Below, piece after piece: positions 21,291-33,289 of a stretch of DNA of 33,979 nt. The translations under genes and the position numbers were made by a program. Every line of letters begins with the position of its first letter. Position 1 is the stretch's first letter. The stretch covers positions 53,318 through 87,296 of the forward strand of contig NW_014577074.1 in NCBI RefSeq assembly GCF_000485595.1, read 5' to 3'. The stretch comes from Priapulus caudatus (lineage: Eukaryota; Priapulida; Priapulimorpha; Priapulimorphida; Priapulidae). Below the pieces are notes generated by a model. It had not been told where the DNA came from, searched no databases, and worked only from the letters and a program-made list of their open reading frames with translations.

Positions 21291-22357
21291 AATATACTAT
21301 GTACATCATACTCATACTCTAATCTAGCAGAGAGAGAAAGAGCGCGAATCTTTCTTCATATCCTTAACTGCGATTCTCTACTTTGCTATAATCTCAAGTC
21401 TTTAATGAAAAAGCTGACATTTGGCAATGATCTCTTAGCAATCAGAAGGTGGACCAGGAGAGTGGAGGTACGTCAACGTAACGGCTCGAATCATACACAT
21501 TCGAGTTATTAAATTCATTCATCGAAAGCCATAATTATCACGACAAAGCAGTCAGTTTCGACTCACACGAAATTGTGATCATAAAAACTACTCGCAAGGG
21601 AACTGATGCCAGGCATATAAATAAGGCTATCTTAAACAACGCACGAATTCATTGACTAGCTATGAATTTCGCGAGAAAAGCACGAGGGAGAATAAACAAG
21701 AAATATTGGCTTATTTATAGAACATTTACGGATTAAGAGAGGATGCGACACGTCAGAAAAGAATAAGAAGAGAGGGGAAAGATTCCTATCTGGTGCTATA
21801 ATAAAGCGGTAATAAATTGAGGCTGATCTACTATATACTAATCAGAATATATAAATAACTGGTATTGGGTGGGGTTATGAGCCACCCGCTAGATGACGAG
21901 ATTTATGACTCGGCACTCCTAAGACTTTCGCTACTCATAGTTGAATTTTATGGGTAACGTAATCTAAGTTTATTGATTCATGCTTTTTATTGTAACCTCT
22001 ATACCGTGCTATTGCGGTTAATGTATAGTTGAATTTAAACGTGACCTTACACTAACTGGCATATTGTTAATGCTCCTGAACTGCGTACTAGCCTTCGAAC
22101 GCACGTAAGCTATTAATATATTATAAATAGCTTCTGTACTACGGCCTCCCGTTTAGTTACATCAGCGCAGGTTCGCCAGCGTAATTAGTCTATACAACAA
22201 CAACGAGTTGATCTTTACTTCGAGGTATAGCTCGAATAAGAGCAGGCACATGTATCAAGCCAGTAGCACAAGCTTTTGTTTGGACTCATATTGTAGAGAG
22301 GAGAGAAGATGGATCTCGGTTATCGATATTAACTCGTGACTCTCTGGTAGGAATAGT
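21291..22357. other. Unannotated spacer
   Basis: AT-rich sequence of about 1.1 kb. No gene, RNA or repeat recognised. Confidence 0.5.
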
Positions 22358-24230
22358 ATCGCACATTGTCCGATTTTTACCGCTTCACGAAGTTACCGTT
22401 CGATTCCACTCGTCTTGCATGCTGCATTGTCAGCGGATGGCACCTATAATATCTCACTTTCCAACTTTTTCACGAGCGCAGTTAACGTGTTTGGTAGGGC
22501 TTCGCTTGCGTCCAGCGCGGGTCATCGCGTGACGATCGGCAACGGTCGCGCTGTCGCGGAGCGTCGCGGCGGTTTTCGTCAAGCGCCAGCAGCGGCAGCG
22601 CTGTCGGACGCAACGCATCCAGCCACGCACGCGGCGCGCAGACGAAATTACTTTGCGGAGAATCTAATGGCTTTAGAGAAGGCAGTAAGTGACGAGGTTA
22701 TGGTCTCGTAGTTATCTCAATAGTTTGCGACGACCGGCAACATCGGGAATCGCTTTACAGATGACGGCATTGGTCAGGACATTTCGATGCTCGTGCGCCT
22801 GTATGGAGTTGCGGCTTGTCGCCTGCTCGTCCCCGTTCTGGTCACTAAATGGGGCTGTCAGCGAGAAATCGCTACCTACCCTGGGACGCTTAGCCGACGG
22901 CTCGACGCGTAAGCCTACAAAAAAAAGTGACCCGCCGCAGCAACTCTGTTTCGCTTCTTTGTTACTTTATAGATTAACAAAAAAGGTCCGCTCCGCCGTG
23001 CTTCCAACTGCATTCCAGCGAGGACTGATCCGTCGATCATATTTTACGCGCTGGCCTGGTCTCTCGCGGGCGCCACTTCTCGCTCAGTCTAGACCGAAGG
23101 CCTCATCTGCGCATTTACTTCATCAAGTTCGTTTACGCGTCGGACTAGCATTACTCGTAAGCAATAATCCACTAAGGCATCTCCGTCATTGATCGGCAAC
23201 AATTTTGCTCTCGGCGGAGCCGCCTAGTTCTGCTTCTAACACTTGGCTGCGATTTTAAAGTGGCTTCGGGACCACTTCTGGAACCACGAAACTGTCCTCC
23301 CGCATACCACTCTTGGATTCTATTCTTCTGTGAAAGCTTACGCAACAGAGTATTCTGCATTAGTACATCTAAATTTGTGTCTCTGTCTGCTCATTGTAGA
23401 TAGATTCTCCAGCTGTTAACGAACTCTCGAGACACTCACCGCGTGTTATCATTTTTACGGAAGTTATGTTTAGTCGGGACAGCTCTCTGCAGTAGCAGTC
23501 GCTATCCGTGAATAGGATATGAAATTGGGTGCGTTAGATCGTCTGCGGAATCGTGTGAGACGAAGCACAGTACATCTCGAGCGGACCCTACCAATTTTTA
23601 TTTTTATTCGTTAAAGCACATTGACGCATGTTTCAGACTGAAAAACTTGTAGTTCGTATCGGCTACTCGTTGACAGTTTGTACGTCAGTTTACTAGTGTC
23701 AGATATTTTAATTTCCGTAGATGTTAATAATATTGTTTACTATCGACATGCACCCTTGATAAGTAGCCTGGCGTTATGAGTTTTAATGCAATTAACAGAA
23801 GCGAGAAGAAATTTGCATACTTGAGTCTTCTCTTTCTAGACACACTATAAGATTCTTTATCGCATCAGATACTAGAATGAGTTCATTTAGAGTCTTTCGG
23901 CGGATCGACGGACAAGCTTAGCACGTGTGTCTCGTGAAGGTCTCTTACGTCGTTATTCTTTTGATTCGCGATGTATAATTTGTGATAATGATGTGTGATG
24001 TATATCAGTATACACCGGATACGTGTTAGTGACTCGTGAAATGGAATTGTGTGCTTTGATTGACGACTGTGCGCATGACATGTATGATTGAATTGATGCG
24101 ACGATTCGATGAGTGCGAACGCGGACTTGCTATTAATGCATGTTCTCGTGGATGTCTTTCAACTGATGATTGGACCATGATGAGTTTACGTTATTGACTA
24201 AGATGACACTGATACTATTTCAGTAGTAGT
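22358..24230 (+). repeat. Dispersed duplication, copy 1 (longer)
   Basis: Matches 26547-27831 in the same orientation and order. Anchors are ATCGCACATTGTCCGATTTT (22358), GCTTGTCGCCTGCTCGTCCC (about 22814), CTAAATGGGGCTGTCAGCGA (about 22844), AGTCGGGACAGCTC (about 23472), GATACGTGTTAGTG (about 24018) and CAGTAGTAGT (24221-24230). A 167-residue frame at 22689-23192 and a 98-residue frame at 22415-22711 lie in it, but neither has a recognisable domain and neither is kept in the other copy. It could be an unclassified transposon or a local segmental duplication. Confidence 0.8.
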
Positions 24231-25770
24231 TCGCATTACATTGAAGTGTATCGCTTCCCCGTTTTTCGTATATAATTATCGTGTTTTGTGCTTGCTCACT
24301 TGCTCCTTTCGGCTTGTTTTTCTAGTAATTTGCTGTTTCGTCATCGTAATTGATGCTGTTGTGCTCGTGTGCTGTCGCTCCCTAGATCACCAAATAGGGC
24401 TATTATAGACAGCTTGATGACGGAATTAAACTACTAATATTCTTCCTACGCAAGTTTACGTATAATGGTTGTTATACCTAATTGTATTTGGGACAGAGTC
24501 GATCATAAACAGTGAATGTCATATGGTTTACATGGTCATTACAATGTGTCCAAATATATTGGTTCTGACTCTAGTGTTGGCTAAGGATGTTCGACTTCTG
24601 TTGGCGTGAGTATTATGAAATGCTTTGGTATTGGAGTGTTCGTCGTTTACTCGTTAGTCGTCGAGTTGGCGGTCTAACACAACATGGGCGGGATTGGTGG
24701 GTGGTAGGCGAGGAGCGATGGCCGTGTGGCTCCCTTCCGCCATCGTGGGGCGGCGGGTACGCTGGGCGGAGCGGCTCCGGTTGGCTGTCGAGGTTCTTTG
24801 AATAGTCAATATGTATTTTAACGAGGTGGATATGGATTTGGTGTGGTTGCTTTTGCAGCTTTCACAAGTGTTAGGTCTCAATAGTACGGTTAGTAGCAAG
24901 CAGCAGCTCTCCGCACCAGCTTTAGCTGGCGAGTTAGTTAGTATTCGTTTTATCAGTCGAGTAGCTGTTTCTTGTTTTCAGTCAAGCTCCCAGTTAGTCG
25001 TAGCTAAGTGATTTGAGTATATTGTCAGGGTAATTTATTATGCTCAGAAGGTTGATTTCTATGCGGTTAGGGGGGAAGGTTTATTGTTAGTTCAACTCAG
25101 CACGGCCATCTTCCGCCCGCAAAAGGGGCAGCAACATTAGCAGTAGTAGCAGTAGCGACAGTAGTAGTAAGACATTATGCGCCATCGGCGCATTGAAGGG
25201 GAGGAAGCGGGTTACGGGGTGAACTTGGTGGCTGTGTGCGCACGGCTCGGCCCAGCGTTCCATCATTGCCATCGCTGGAAGCGAACACCGATGATCTTAT
25301 CCGCCCGCTACGGGCTACATCTATATATCAAACACTCACCCCCGTTAAACTATTGCTGACCGAGCTATTATAACTACTGCTGGCCGAGCTATCTAACTTC
25401 ATCTGCTGCTTCATTCGTGCACTGCTGCCTGTTGCCTGACCCCAAGAGTCCGAGATACAATCACGGCGAATAATGTGAGCCCGAGGTTTCTATTTGCCCG
25501 ATGAAGGCGTGTGCGGAAAGGGCTTCTTATAAATGATAGGGTTCCGCAATGTGAAACTCCGAGCGCGAGTATTAAATGCCAATCATTGGAATTCGTGTCA
25601 GTGGAAGCACGAGATCAAGCGGTCCGCCTCGCAGCGGTAGGCCTTCCATATCGTCGTCCCGTCCATCCTTCCCGCTGAAGGAAATGCTAATAAGCGCAAT
25701 ATACACAAAACCGCGTAATCAGGCGCGTGTTCCCAGTGAATAGACTTGGAAATTATATACCCACTCTCCG
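24231..25770. other. Unannotated spacer
   Basis: Mixed sequence, GC-rich at 24660-24800. A short AGTAGTAGC run lies near 25136-25170. No gene recognised. Confidence 0.5.
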
Positions 25771-25937
25771 CTGTACGGGCGTACGTGCTTGCGCGCGTGC
25801 GTGCGTGTATGCGCGTGTGGGCGTGTTGCGCGCGTGCGTGCGTGTGTGCGCGTATGGGCGTGTTGCGCGCGATTTTGCGCGTGTGTGCGTATGCGTGCGT
25901 GCGCGCGTGTGCGGGTGCGTGCGTGTATGTATGCGTG
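25771..25937 (+). repeat. GCGTGTG-rich tract
   Basis: Alternating purine-pyrimidine words GCGTGC, GCGCGTGT and TGCGTATG. An internal repeat, GTGGGCGTGTTGCGCGCG near 25816 and ATGGGCGTGTTGCGCGCG near 25854, is spaced 38 bases apart. Confidence 0.8.
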
Positions 25938-26546
25938 CCGTAAGTGAAGGACCAGCCTTCTCTCTCTCTCTCTATCTCTCTCGGGAGAAGCTGCGGCTTT
26001 CTCGTCTGCGCATCTCGCTGCGTGGGTTTCCGCGCCGACAAACGTCCGCGTGTATTTCGCGCTGCCGCCGCTGCAACGCTGTGTTATCGCTGCCGCTGCA
26101 GACGAGAGTCAAATTGTAGAAAAGCACAAATGCACTTGGCTTCCGCTGGGGATCCCTTAGCCGCAAGCTACAGCGGGTTTCCGGGAGGAGATAGAGGGGG
26201 GTGCTACATTAATGACCGCGTACGTCTGTCTGTGTGCACGTGGGGGGGGGCGCCGTTGAAGGGAATGGCGTATCCTTCTACGATTTCGTAAATCGGTATT
26301 GGGTAGATATGGCCGGCATCCTGTCGAAATTGCGCAGTTACTCAGTTAGAACGAATAGTGTGCTGCGCTATGTAACTCTAGTGTATCTGCGTTATCTAAT
26401 AACACGACAGCTCCGACACACTAGCCTGCAAATTAAAATTCTACATACGCCCCGTTTCCACGCGATCCAGCGTAAGCGATAGCGATAAGCGCGGTATACG
26501 CTACAGCATTTAGATAGGCGCGAGTCAGATACGCGCTGGAGAAGAT
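25938..26546. other. Unannotated spacer
   Basis: Begins with a CT run (about 25960-25983). The rest is unique. Short open frames have no recognisable domain. Confidence 0.5.
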
Positions 26547-27831
26547 ATCGCACATTGTCCGATTTTTACCGCTTCACGAGTTCGATTCCACTCGTCTGCA
26601 TGCTTCAGTCAGCGACCATGCATCGGTAACGCGGTAGCTTCGCTTGCGTCCAGCGCGGAGTCACTCGCGTGCGAATCGCACACGAGTCGCCTGCTCGCGA
26701 CGTCGCGGCGATCGTCAACGCCAGCAGCGGCAAGCGTGTCGGACACGATCCACCACGAGCCGGCGCGCAGACGAAATTACCTTTGCGGAGAAAATCTAAT
26801 GACTTTAGAGAAGTAAAGTGAGTTAGCGAGACAAAGGACGGAACACGGAAATCAAAAATTGAGATGGTCAATTTGATCTCGTGCGTAAGTGCGCTTGTCG
26901 CCTGCTCGTCCCCCGTTCGTGATCACTAAATGGGGCTGTCAGCGAGAAATCGCTAACGGATATAGGGCGAGAGAGAAAAAAGTGCGCGCGCCTGCGCTGC
27001 CGCTCGGGCCGCGCCAACCATTCCCGAACTATGATCGTGTTTTTGCGGGCTGTCTCCGCAGCGTCCGGCTGACAGAGGTCGCTGGCGTTCGACTACATTA
27101 CGAGCAATAATCCAGGCATTAGTCGCGCACATGTTCTGGCGACCGTGTCGCCTCGGTGCGAGTAAAGATGCTCGGGGAAACACGACTGTCACGACCGCCT
27201 CTTGACTTCTCGTGAAAGCTGAAGCGAATATAATGGTTTTACGATCGGTTAAAAACACCCGCGCATCGCCGATGACATTTTACCGGAAGTAGAGTCGGGA
27301 CAGCTCGACAGCTCGCATCGCTATCCAGTAATAGCATTGATGGGAGCTGTCGTGGGAGACGTGCCGAGCACGTCATCGCGGCGGCCATTTTTTATCGGCT
27401 CAGACATAACGCATTTAGCCAAACCTAATCATTTTCCGACCACGTTGACATTTCGCTTCAAGTCGGATATAATTCCGATATGTTATATAATATGGCATGT
27501 GGAACGAAATACAGTTATGAAGTAAATGATAAAGCAAGGAGAGAATTGCTCAGTTCTTTCGCCTAAAAATATTGTCAGATCTGAGCGCAGGTCTTTGCAT
27601 TGCGACGCGTAACCGGCGAAGAGGTTCCACGTCGTAATTCTATGATTGGGTGTAACGTTGATGACCCTTATCTCCGTATACACCCGACGATACGTGTTAG
27701 TGCGTAATTGTGTGCGTGCCTGCCTGCCCGCGTGTATGTGTGCATGCTTGTGAACGCGCATATACGACTGTGCGTATTATCACTGTGCAGTAGTTATTGA
27801 CTAGAAGACACAACAACTATTCAGTAGTAGT
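26547..27831 (+). repeat. Dispersed duplication, copy 2 (shorter, eroded)
   Basis: Carries the same anchors in the same order as 22358-24230, at about 26547, 26893, 26926, 27293, 27690 and 27822. It is about 600 bases shorter. Single-base indels relative to copy 1 are scattered along it (for example CTTCACGAAG against CTTCACGAG, and CGTCTTGCATGC against CGTCTGCATGC), together with larger deletions. The open frames of copy 1 are broken here. Confidence 0.8.
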
Positions 27832-27879
27832 CGCATGAGGGTAGGGTGGTGGGAGCGGGGTTGACGATGGTGGTGCATG

Positions 27880-27937
27880 GTGGCGGTGACGGTAATGGTG
27901 GTGGTGGTGGTGGTGGCGGTGGCGGTGGTGGTGGTGC
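27880..27937 (+). repeat. GGT/GGC trinucleotide repeat
   Basis: A run of GGT with some GGC and GGTGACGGT. It can read as Gly or Val runs. No gene follows from it. Confidence 0.9.
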
Positions 27938-28019
27938 TCCTTTTGTATGTCCTTCCCGGCGTGGGATCGCGCATACGTCGTCGACACGCAGCCTGCAACC
28001 CCCGCCTTATAATTTCAGT

Positions 28020-29712
28020 CTCCACGGCCGGCCCACTAGCTCCGGCTCACCCACGCCGTCCCTGCCTACTGCTCCATCCGCTCGCCCATACTCGCTCCAC
28101 AACGCGCTCGGCCCACCACTTCAGTCTCACGCCGCCCATACGCTTCTACACGCCCGCCCGCCTAGTCTCACCAGGCCCTACGCTCACTACGCTCGCCGCC
28201 TAGTCTCACCGCATACGCTCACACGCCCGCTGCCTAGTCTCACCCGCCATGTACCGCTACACCCGCTCCGCCTAGTACTCACGCCTTCATCCATTCGCGC
28301 GTCTCACACGCCGCTGGCTTCTTTTGCCGCCGCTAGTGTCACCCGCCCATTTACGCCTCACCGCAGCGCCTGCCTAGTCTCCCCGCCATACGTCACACGC
28401 CCGCCCACGGCCCTACTCTCACCGGCCCATATGCTCACAGCGCGCCCGACCAATAGTCTCACCCGCCATACGCTCCTCACACGCCCGCCCCGCCCATACT
28501 CTCAGCGGCCATACTGCTCACACGCCCGCCGCGCTTAGTTCTTCTACCCGCCCATAACGCTCGACACGCCGCGCCCGCCCTAGTCTCACCCGCCCATACG
28601 TCACACGCCGCCCCGCCCTAGTCTCAGCCCGCCCATTACGCTCACACGCGCCGCCCGCCATACTCTAACCGGCCCATTACGCGCTCACAACGCCCGCCTG
28701 CCTACTCCGTCACCGCAGCCCATACTGCCTCACACGCCCGCGCGCCATAAGTTCTCACCCGCCATACCGCCTCGACACGCACCGCGGGCCGCACCTACTC
28801 TCACGGCCCATACTGATCAAACGCCGCGCCCTATTCTTCACCCGCCCATTAACGCTCACACGCGCGCCCGCCCTACTCTCACCGGCCATTACCGCCTCAC
28901 ACGCGCCGCCCGCCCTAGTCTCACCGGCCATACGCTCACACGCCGCGCCGCGCCCTGACTCTCACCGGCCATACTGCTTCACACGCCGCCGTCCTAGCTA
29001 TCACCCGTCCCATAGCGTCACACGCCCGCCCGCCTACTCTCACCGGGCCATACTGCTCACACGCCCGCCCGCCCTATGTCTCACCCGCCATACCGCCTCA
29101 CTACGCCCGCCGGCCTGTGCTCACCGCCACATACGCTCACACGCCGCCGCCCTAAGTTCTCACCCGCCCATCACGCTCACCGCCCGCCCGCGCCTCTACT
29201 CTCACCGGCCCATACGCTCACACGCCCGCCTGCCCATTAGTACTACACGGCCACATCACCGATCACAGCGGCCGCCCTAGTCTCACCGGCCCATTACGTT
29301 CACACGCCGCCTGCCTGTCTACCCGGCCATACGCTCACACGCCGCTGCCCTTCAAGTGCTCACCGCCATACGCTCACACGCCGCCCGCCCTGTCTCACCA
29401 GCCCTATACGCCTCACACGCCCCGCTTACTCTCACCGCCATACGCTCACACGCCCGCCCGCCTAGTCTCACGCCCATAACCGCTCACACGCCCGCCGCCT
29501 GCCCTAGTCTACGGCCCATACGCTCACACGCCGGCCTGCCCTTAGGTTCTCACCGGCCATACCTGCTCACACGGCCGCCCGCCTAGCTCTCACCGGCCCA
29601 TACGCGCTCAACACGGCCGCCTGACTAATAGATACTCACCGGCCCATAATCTGCGTCACACAGCCCGCGCGCCCTTAGTCTCACCCGCCCATACGCTCAC
29701 ACGCCGCCCTGC
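28020..29712 (+). repeat. C-rich minisatellite array, ~38-bp unit
   Basis: About 40 or more head-to-tail units. Each holds CTAGTCTCACC, then CGCCCATACGCTCACACGCC and CGCCCG. Two variants mix: one with TAGTCTCACCCGCC, one with TACTCTCACCGGCC, giving hints of a two-unit period. Unit lengths vary by one to a few bases throughout, so no frame stays open for long. The other strand is G-rich. Confidence 0.9.
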
Positions 29713-29894
29713 ACGCTACGCTATTCTCCATCTCGGATGCTAAACTAGCTATCGTATTGCTATCGCTTAGTAATGATTGTCCGTATAACGTTCCTCGCGT
29801 ATATATTTGCTACCGCGGAAATAGTCTTGCTTCGATCATTCTTTACGGGCGTTCTTGCTGTGATCAAGTACCCATACATATTCCCGTAGTTTAC
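29713..29894. other. Short spacer between two arrays
   Basis: Unique sequence separating the 38-bp and 59-bp arrays. Nothing recognised. Confidence 0.6.
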
Positions 29895-30785
29895 CGCACC
29901 TCCCCCGCAGGTCTGTGCTGTGCATGCACGTTCCTACATAGCGTGTTTAACCCGCACCTCCCCCGCCCCGTCTGGCTGTGATGCACGATTCCCTACAGTA
30001 GCCGTGTTTACCGCACACTCCCCGCCCGTCTGTCTGTGATGCGCACGGATTTCGCCTAATGAGCCAGTGTTTAACCCGCCACCTCGCCCGCCCGTCCTTG
30101 TGCTGTGATTGCAAGTATCCCTACAATAGCACGTGTTTAACCCGCACTCCCCCGCACGTTCTTGTGCTGTGATCAAAGTCCTATAGCCCCTGTTGTTTAA
30201 CCCGGCACTTCCCCCCGCCCGTACATGTGCTGTGATTGCACGTACCCTACATTAGTCCGTGTTAACCCGCACCTTCCCCCCCGTATGGTAGCTGTGATGA
30301 CACACGGACCTACATAGCCCGTGTTTAACCGCACCTCCCGGCCCGTAAGTGTGCTGTGAAATGCACCCCGACCCTACATAGCCGTGTTTAACCGAACCTC
30401 CCGCCCGTCTGTACTGTGATGCACGTTCCTACATAGCCGTGTTTACTCCGTTACCTCCCCGCCGTCTGTACTGTGATGCACGTACCCTACATTATGCCCG
30501 CTGTTTAACCGCACCTCCCCGCCCGTCTGTACTGGTTGCATGACACGTTCCCTACATAGCGGTGTTTAACCGCACCTCCCTCCGCCGTCTGTGCTGATGA
30601 TGCACACGTACCCTACGATAGCGTGGTTTAACCCGCAGCCTCGCCGCTCTGCTACTGTGATGCACGTTTCACCTACATAGCTCGTGTTTAACGCACTCCT
30701 CCCCGCCGTCTGTGCTTGTGATGCACGTACCCTACATGCCCGTGCTTTACCCGCACCTCCCGCCGTTCTGTCTGGATGCACGTTC
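29895..30785 (+). repeat. Minisatellite array, ~59-bp unit, block 1
   Basis: About 15 head-to-tail units. Each contains GCACCTCCCCGCCCGTCTGT, then CTGTGATGCACGT, then CCCTACATAGCC and CGTGTTTAACCC. GTGTTTAACC marks about 30131, 30321, 30382, 30439 and others, at spacings near 60. Length varies by a few bases between units. Confidence 0.9.
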
Positions 30786-31139
30786 TCCAGCCTGCCCGGT
30801 TCAGTCGAAGAATAATAACGGGGAAGAAATATTGCCAGTAACCGTCGACACCGTTTGCAGGCAATTCCGCCATTAATTTAGTAGCTGCGGGATTCGGTGA
30901 ATTGTCGGCGGATGCTGGAGCCCCGGATGATTTTTTATATCCAGATTGTTCTGCACACAGTGCTGTCAGCTTGCCGGTTTAGTCGAAGTATAAAACGGCG
31001 ACGAAAATTTTATTTGCAGTCAAGTCGACAATTTGAGCGCCATTTCGCCTATCCATCTAGCATAGCTGGGGATTCCGGATTCCGATCGCGGCCCCTGCGC
31101 GCACCCGCTCGCCTCTTTTTCCTTTAAAACAAAACCACC
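30786..31139 (+). repeat. Insert between array blocks, a ~180-bp diverged duplication
   Basis: The stretch from about 30791 (CCTGCCCGGTTCAGTCGAAG) is repeated from about 30970 (CTTGCCGGTTTAGTCGAAGT), with matching AACGG, GAC/CGACGAAAATTT-like, GTCGACA and GCCATTT/GCCATTA positions. Both copies keep TGCAG/TGCCAG and GTCGACA. The repeat interrupts the 59-bp array. A short pyrimidine stretch (31108-31140) closes it. Confidence 0.65.
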
Positions 31140-31830
31140 CAGGACCCTACTACCCTTCCTTACACTAGCCCGGTGTTCTAACGGCACTCCCCCCGCCCGT
31201 CTGTGCTGTGATACACGTTCCCCTACATAGCTGTGTTTAACCGCACCTTCTCCCCCGCCCGTCTGCTACTGTTGGATTGCACGCTATACCTACATAGCCC
31301 GGTGTTTAACCCGCAGCCTCCCCCGCCGTCTGTACTGTTGATGCAAGTACCTACACTAAGCCACGTGATTTAACCCGCCACCTCCCCGCCGTCTGTTTGC
31401 TGTGAATGCACTAGTTTCCACTACATAACCCCGTGTTACACGCACCTCCCCCGCCGTTCTGTACGTGTGATGCGCGTTCCCTACCATAGCCCGTGTTTAA
31501 ATCCGCACCTCCCCGCCGCTCTGTTGCTGTGTATGCAACTCGTACCCCTACATAAGTCCCGTGTTTAACCCGCACCTCCCCAGGCCGCCGACGGTCTGGT
31601 GGCTGTGATGATACGACCCATACATAGCCGTGTTTAACCCGGCACTCCCCCGCCGTCTGTACTGATGATTGCAGCGGGCCCTACATAGCCCGTCGTTTAA
31701 CCCGCACCTCCCCGCCCGTCTGCTTACTGTGATGCAGCGTACACCTACAGTAGCACTGTGTTCAATCCGCACCCTGCCGCCCGTCCCGTCTAGCTACTGT
31801 AATGCACCGGACCCTGACATAGCCTTGTTC
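31140..31830 (+). repeat. Minisatellite array, ~59-bp unit, block 2
   Basis: About 11 further units of the same sequence and orientation as block 1 (GTGTTTAACC near 31222, 31290, 31560 and 31630). Probably one original array split by the 30786-31139 insert. Confidence 0.9.
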
Positions 31831-32250
31831 CAATGCGAGTTCGAGATTCGGTTTTATTAAGAAGCGGTCAACCCTGTTACCGCTGCCAGATTAATACGAA
31901 AATATAAACAATGACCCATCTCCTCCTGTTCAGGCCATGCCTCACTGTATGAGAGCTCATATCAATATACCTGCCTCTTCCCCATTCCAGTCTTTTCTAC
32001 GTCCTTTTCAATCGTACCTCTCCCGTGAGCGAAATATCGAGATGGTGTCGCATACCGTAATGCGATATGAACGCTGTTAATTGCATCTCAGCACTCATGC
32101 GGTGTGGCAGACCGTCTATATACGCACGCGCTCACGGCTCCGCCTTCACGCGACGTTTACACGCGTCTGCTGCTACTATATACTGCGTGCGCGGGAGGCA
32201 GGCGCGTGTCACGTGATGCTTGAGTCATCATGGTGGACGCGTTGACGCCG
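31831..32250. other. Unannotated spacer
   Basis: Unique sequence of mixed composition with no recognised gene. Confidence 0.5.
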
Positions 32251-32370
32251 ACAGATTCATCATCGCCATCATCATCGCCATCATCATCGCGCATTCATCA
32301 GTCGCCATCATCATCCGCCATCATCATCGCCATCATCATCGCCATCATTCATCGCCATCAGCATCGCATA
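32251..32370 (+). repeat. CATCATCGC trinucleotide-type repeat
   Basis: Repeats of CATCATCGC with a few slips. Frames read as Ser, Ile or His runs on + and Asp-rich on -. No flanking protein domain is visible. Confidence 0.9.
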
Positions 32371-32454
32371 GATTACGAAAGACGCGAACGAGCGCGAAAT
32401 GTTGATGCAGAGATATATTAGACAGGAGTATTTCGCGGTCCGTGAATGTATTAC

Positions 32455-32815
32455 GAGTATTTGCATGCGTCGTGCCGGTGCGCGTGCGGGTGTGCGTTCG
32501 CGGACGTGTATATGCGTGTTCTCCCGCACATTGGGCGCAGTGTTCGTTGCGCGACATGATGTGGTTCGTGCGCAAGCTGTGCTTGTATCGTGCGCGTGTG
32601 CGCTTGTTCGAGCGCGCAGTGTGACGCTACCGACTCATCCGTGTTTAGCGCGCAAGTCGTGCTTGCTCTGTGCGCGCGTGTGCGTGAATCTCGTCGCGCG
32701 CGTGTGCGGGTGTTTGTAGCAGCGGCACGTGCCTGTTGCTCCAGTTCTATTCGTGCGCGGTGTGCGATGTTGTGCTTCGCGCGGTGTGCGTGTGTGGGCG
32801 CAGCGTGACCGTTTC
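32455..32815 (+). repeat. GTGCGCG-rich tract with ~80-bp duplication
   Basis: GCGTGTGCG words throughout. GTGCGCAAGCTGTGCTTGTA near 32568 and GCGCGCAAGTCGTGCTTGCT near 32648, each followed by TGTGCGCG, mark an internal duplication of about 80 bases. The Cys/Arg/Val frames are compositional. Confidence 0.7.
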
Positions 32816-33289
32816 TTACGCGGGGAGCTGCTATTCCCTCAAGGTATTGTCCCGCATGCCTGCACTATTCAGTGGAAAATTCAATTTGGATAATTTTCAC
32901 GTAGGCTTCAACAGATTGTTGTCGATATTAATCTTGGGTCAACTTAAGTGCACTTTATTTTGCTTGATCGATATAATTCAAATACTACGGCCTAATCGGT
33001 CCGCCGCATTACTTGTTCTGCTGGCCAGGACCGAACTAGCGCGCCAATATAGATTACCAACACTGGAACCGACTACAGTGTGATCATTTTGTTTTCTATC
33101 ACTATAATTGTCTCCACTTTGTGAACCTGGCGTAATTTCACGTGCTTTGTTGCCAAGTCAAGCGTTGTATTCAGAGCCACGTCGATATTGGTAATGTGTG
33201 CAATACAGAGTAAGCCTAAGTGGCGATTAGCTCTGCACACGCATGACTCGATCTGCACCAAGGACTAATTGAAGTCTGTGGTCGGGCTT
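32816..33289. other. Unannotated spacer
   Basis: AT-richer unique sequence. A + frame (to 33083) is open for about 75 residues after leaving the GC tract, with no recognisable domain, so it is not called as a gene. Confidence 0.45.

Noticed and set aside
22380-22420. GTTCGATTCC resembling a tRNA B box (also near 26580)
   Set aside because: No pairing T stem around it in copy 1, no A box at the right distance and no acceptor stem. In copy 2 it is a short ACGAGT/ACTCGT palindrome produced by indels.
22689-23192. 167-residue frame as a gene
   Set aside because: No recognisable domain, and the duplicated copy at 26547-27831 does not keep the frame. It is treated as part of a repeat.
27846-28538. 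230-residue Pro/Ser/Arg-rich frame
   Set aside because: It is a translation of the GGT repeat and the 38-bp array; the unit length is not a multiple of three and indels break it.
32736-33083. 115-residue frame with a hydrophobic middle
   Set aside because: It starts in the GTGCG tract, and the hydrophobic stretch is short. I recognise no domain, splice context or homologous family.
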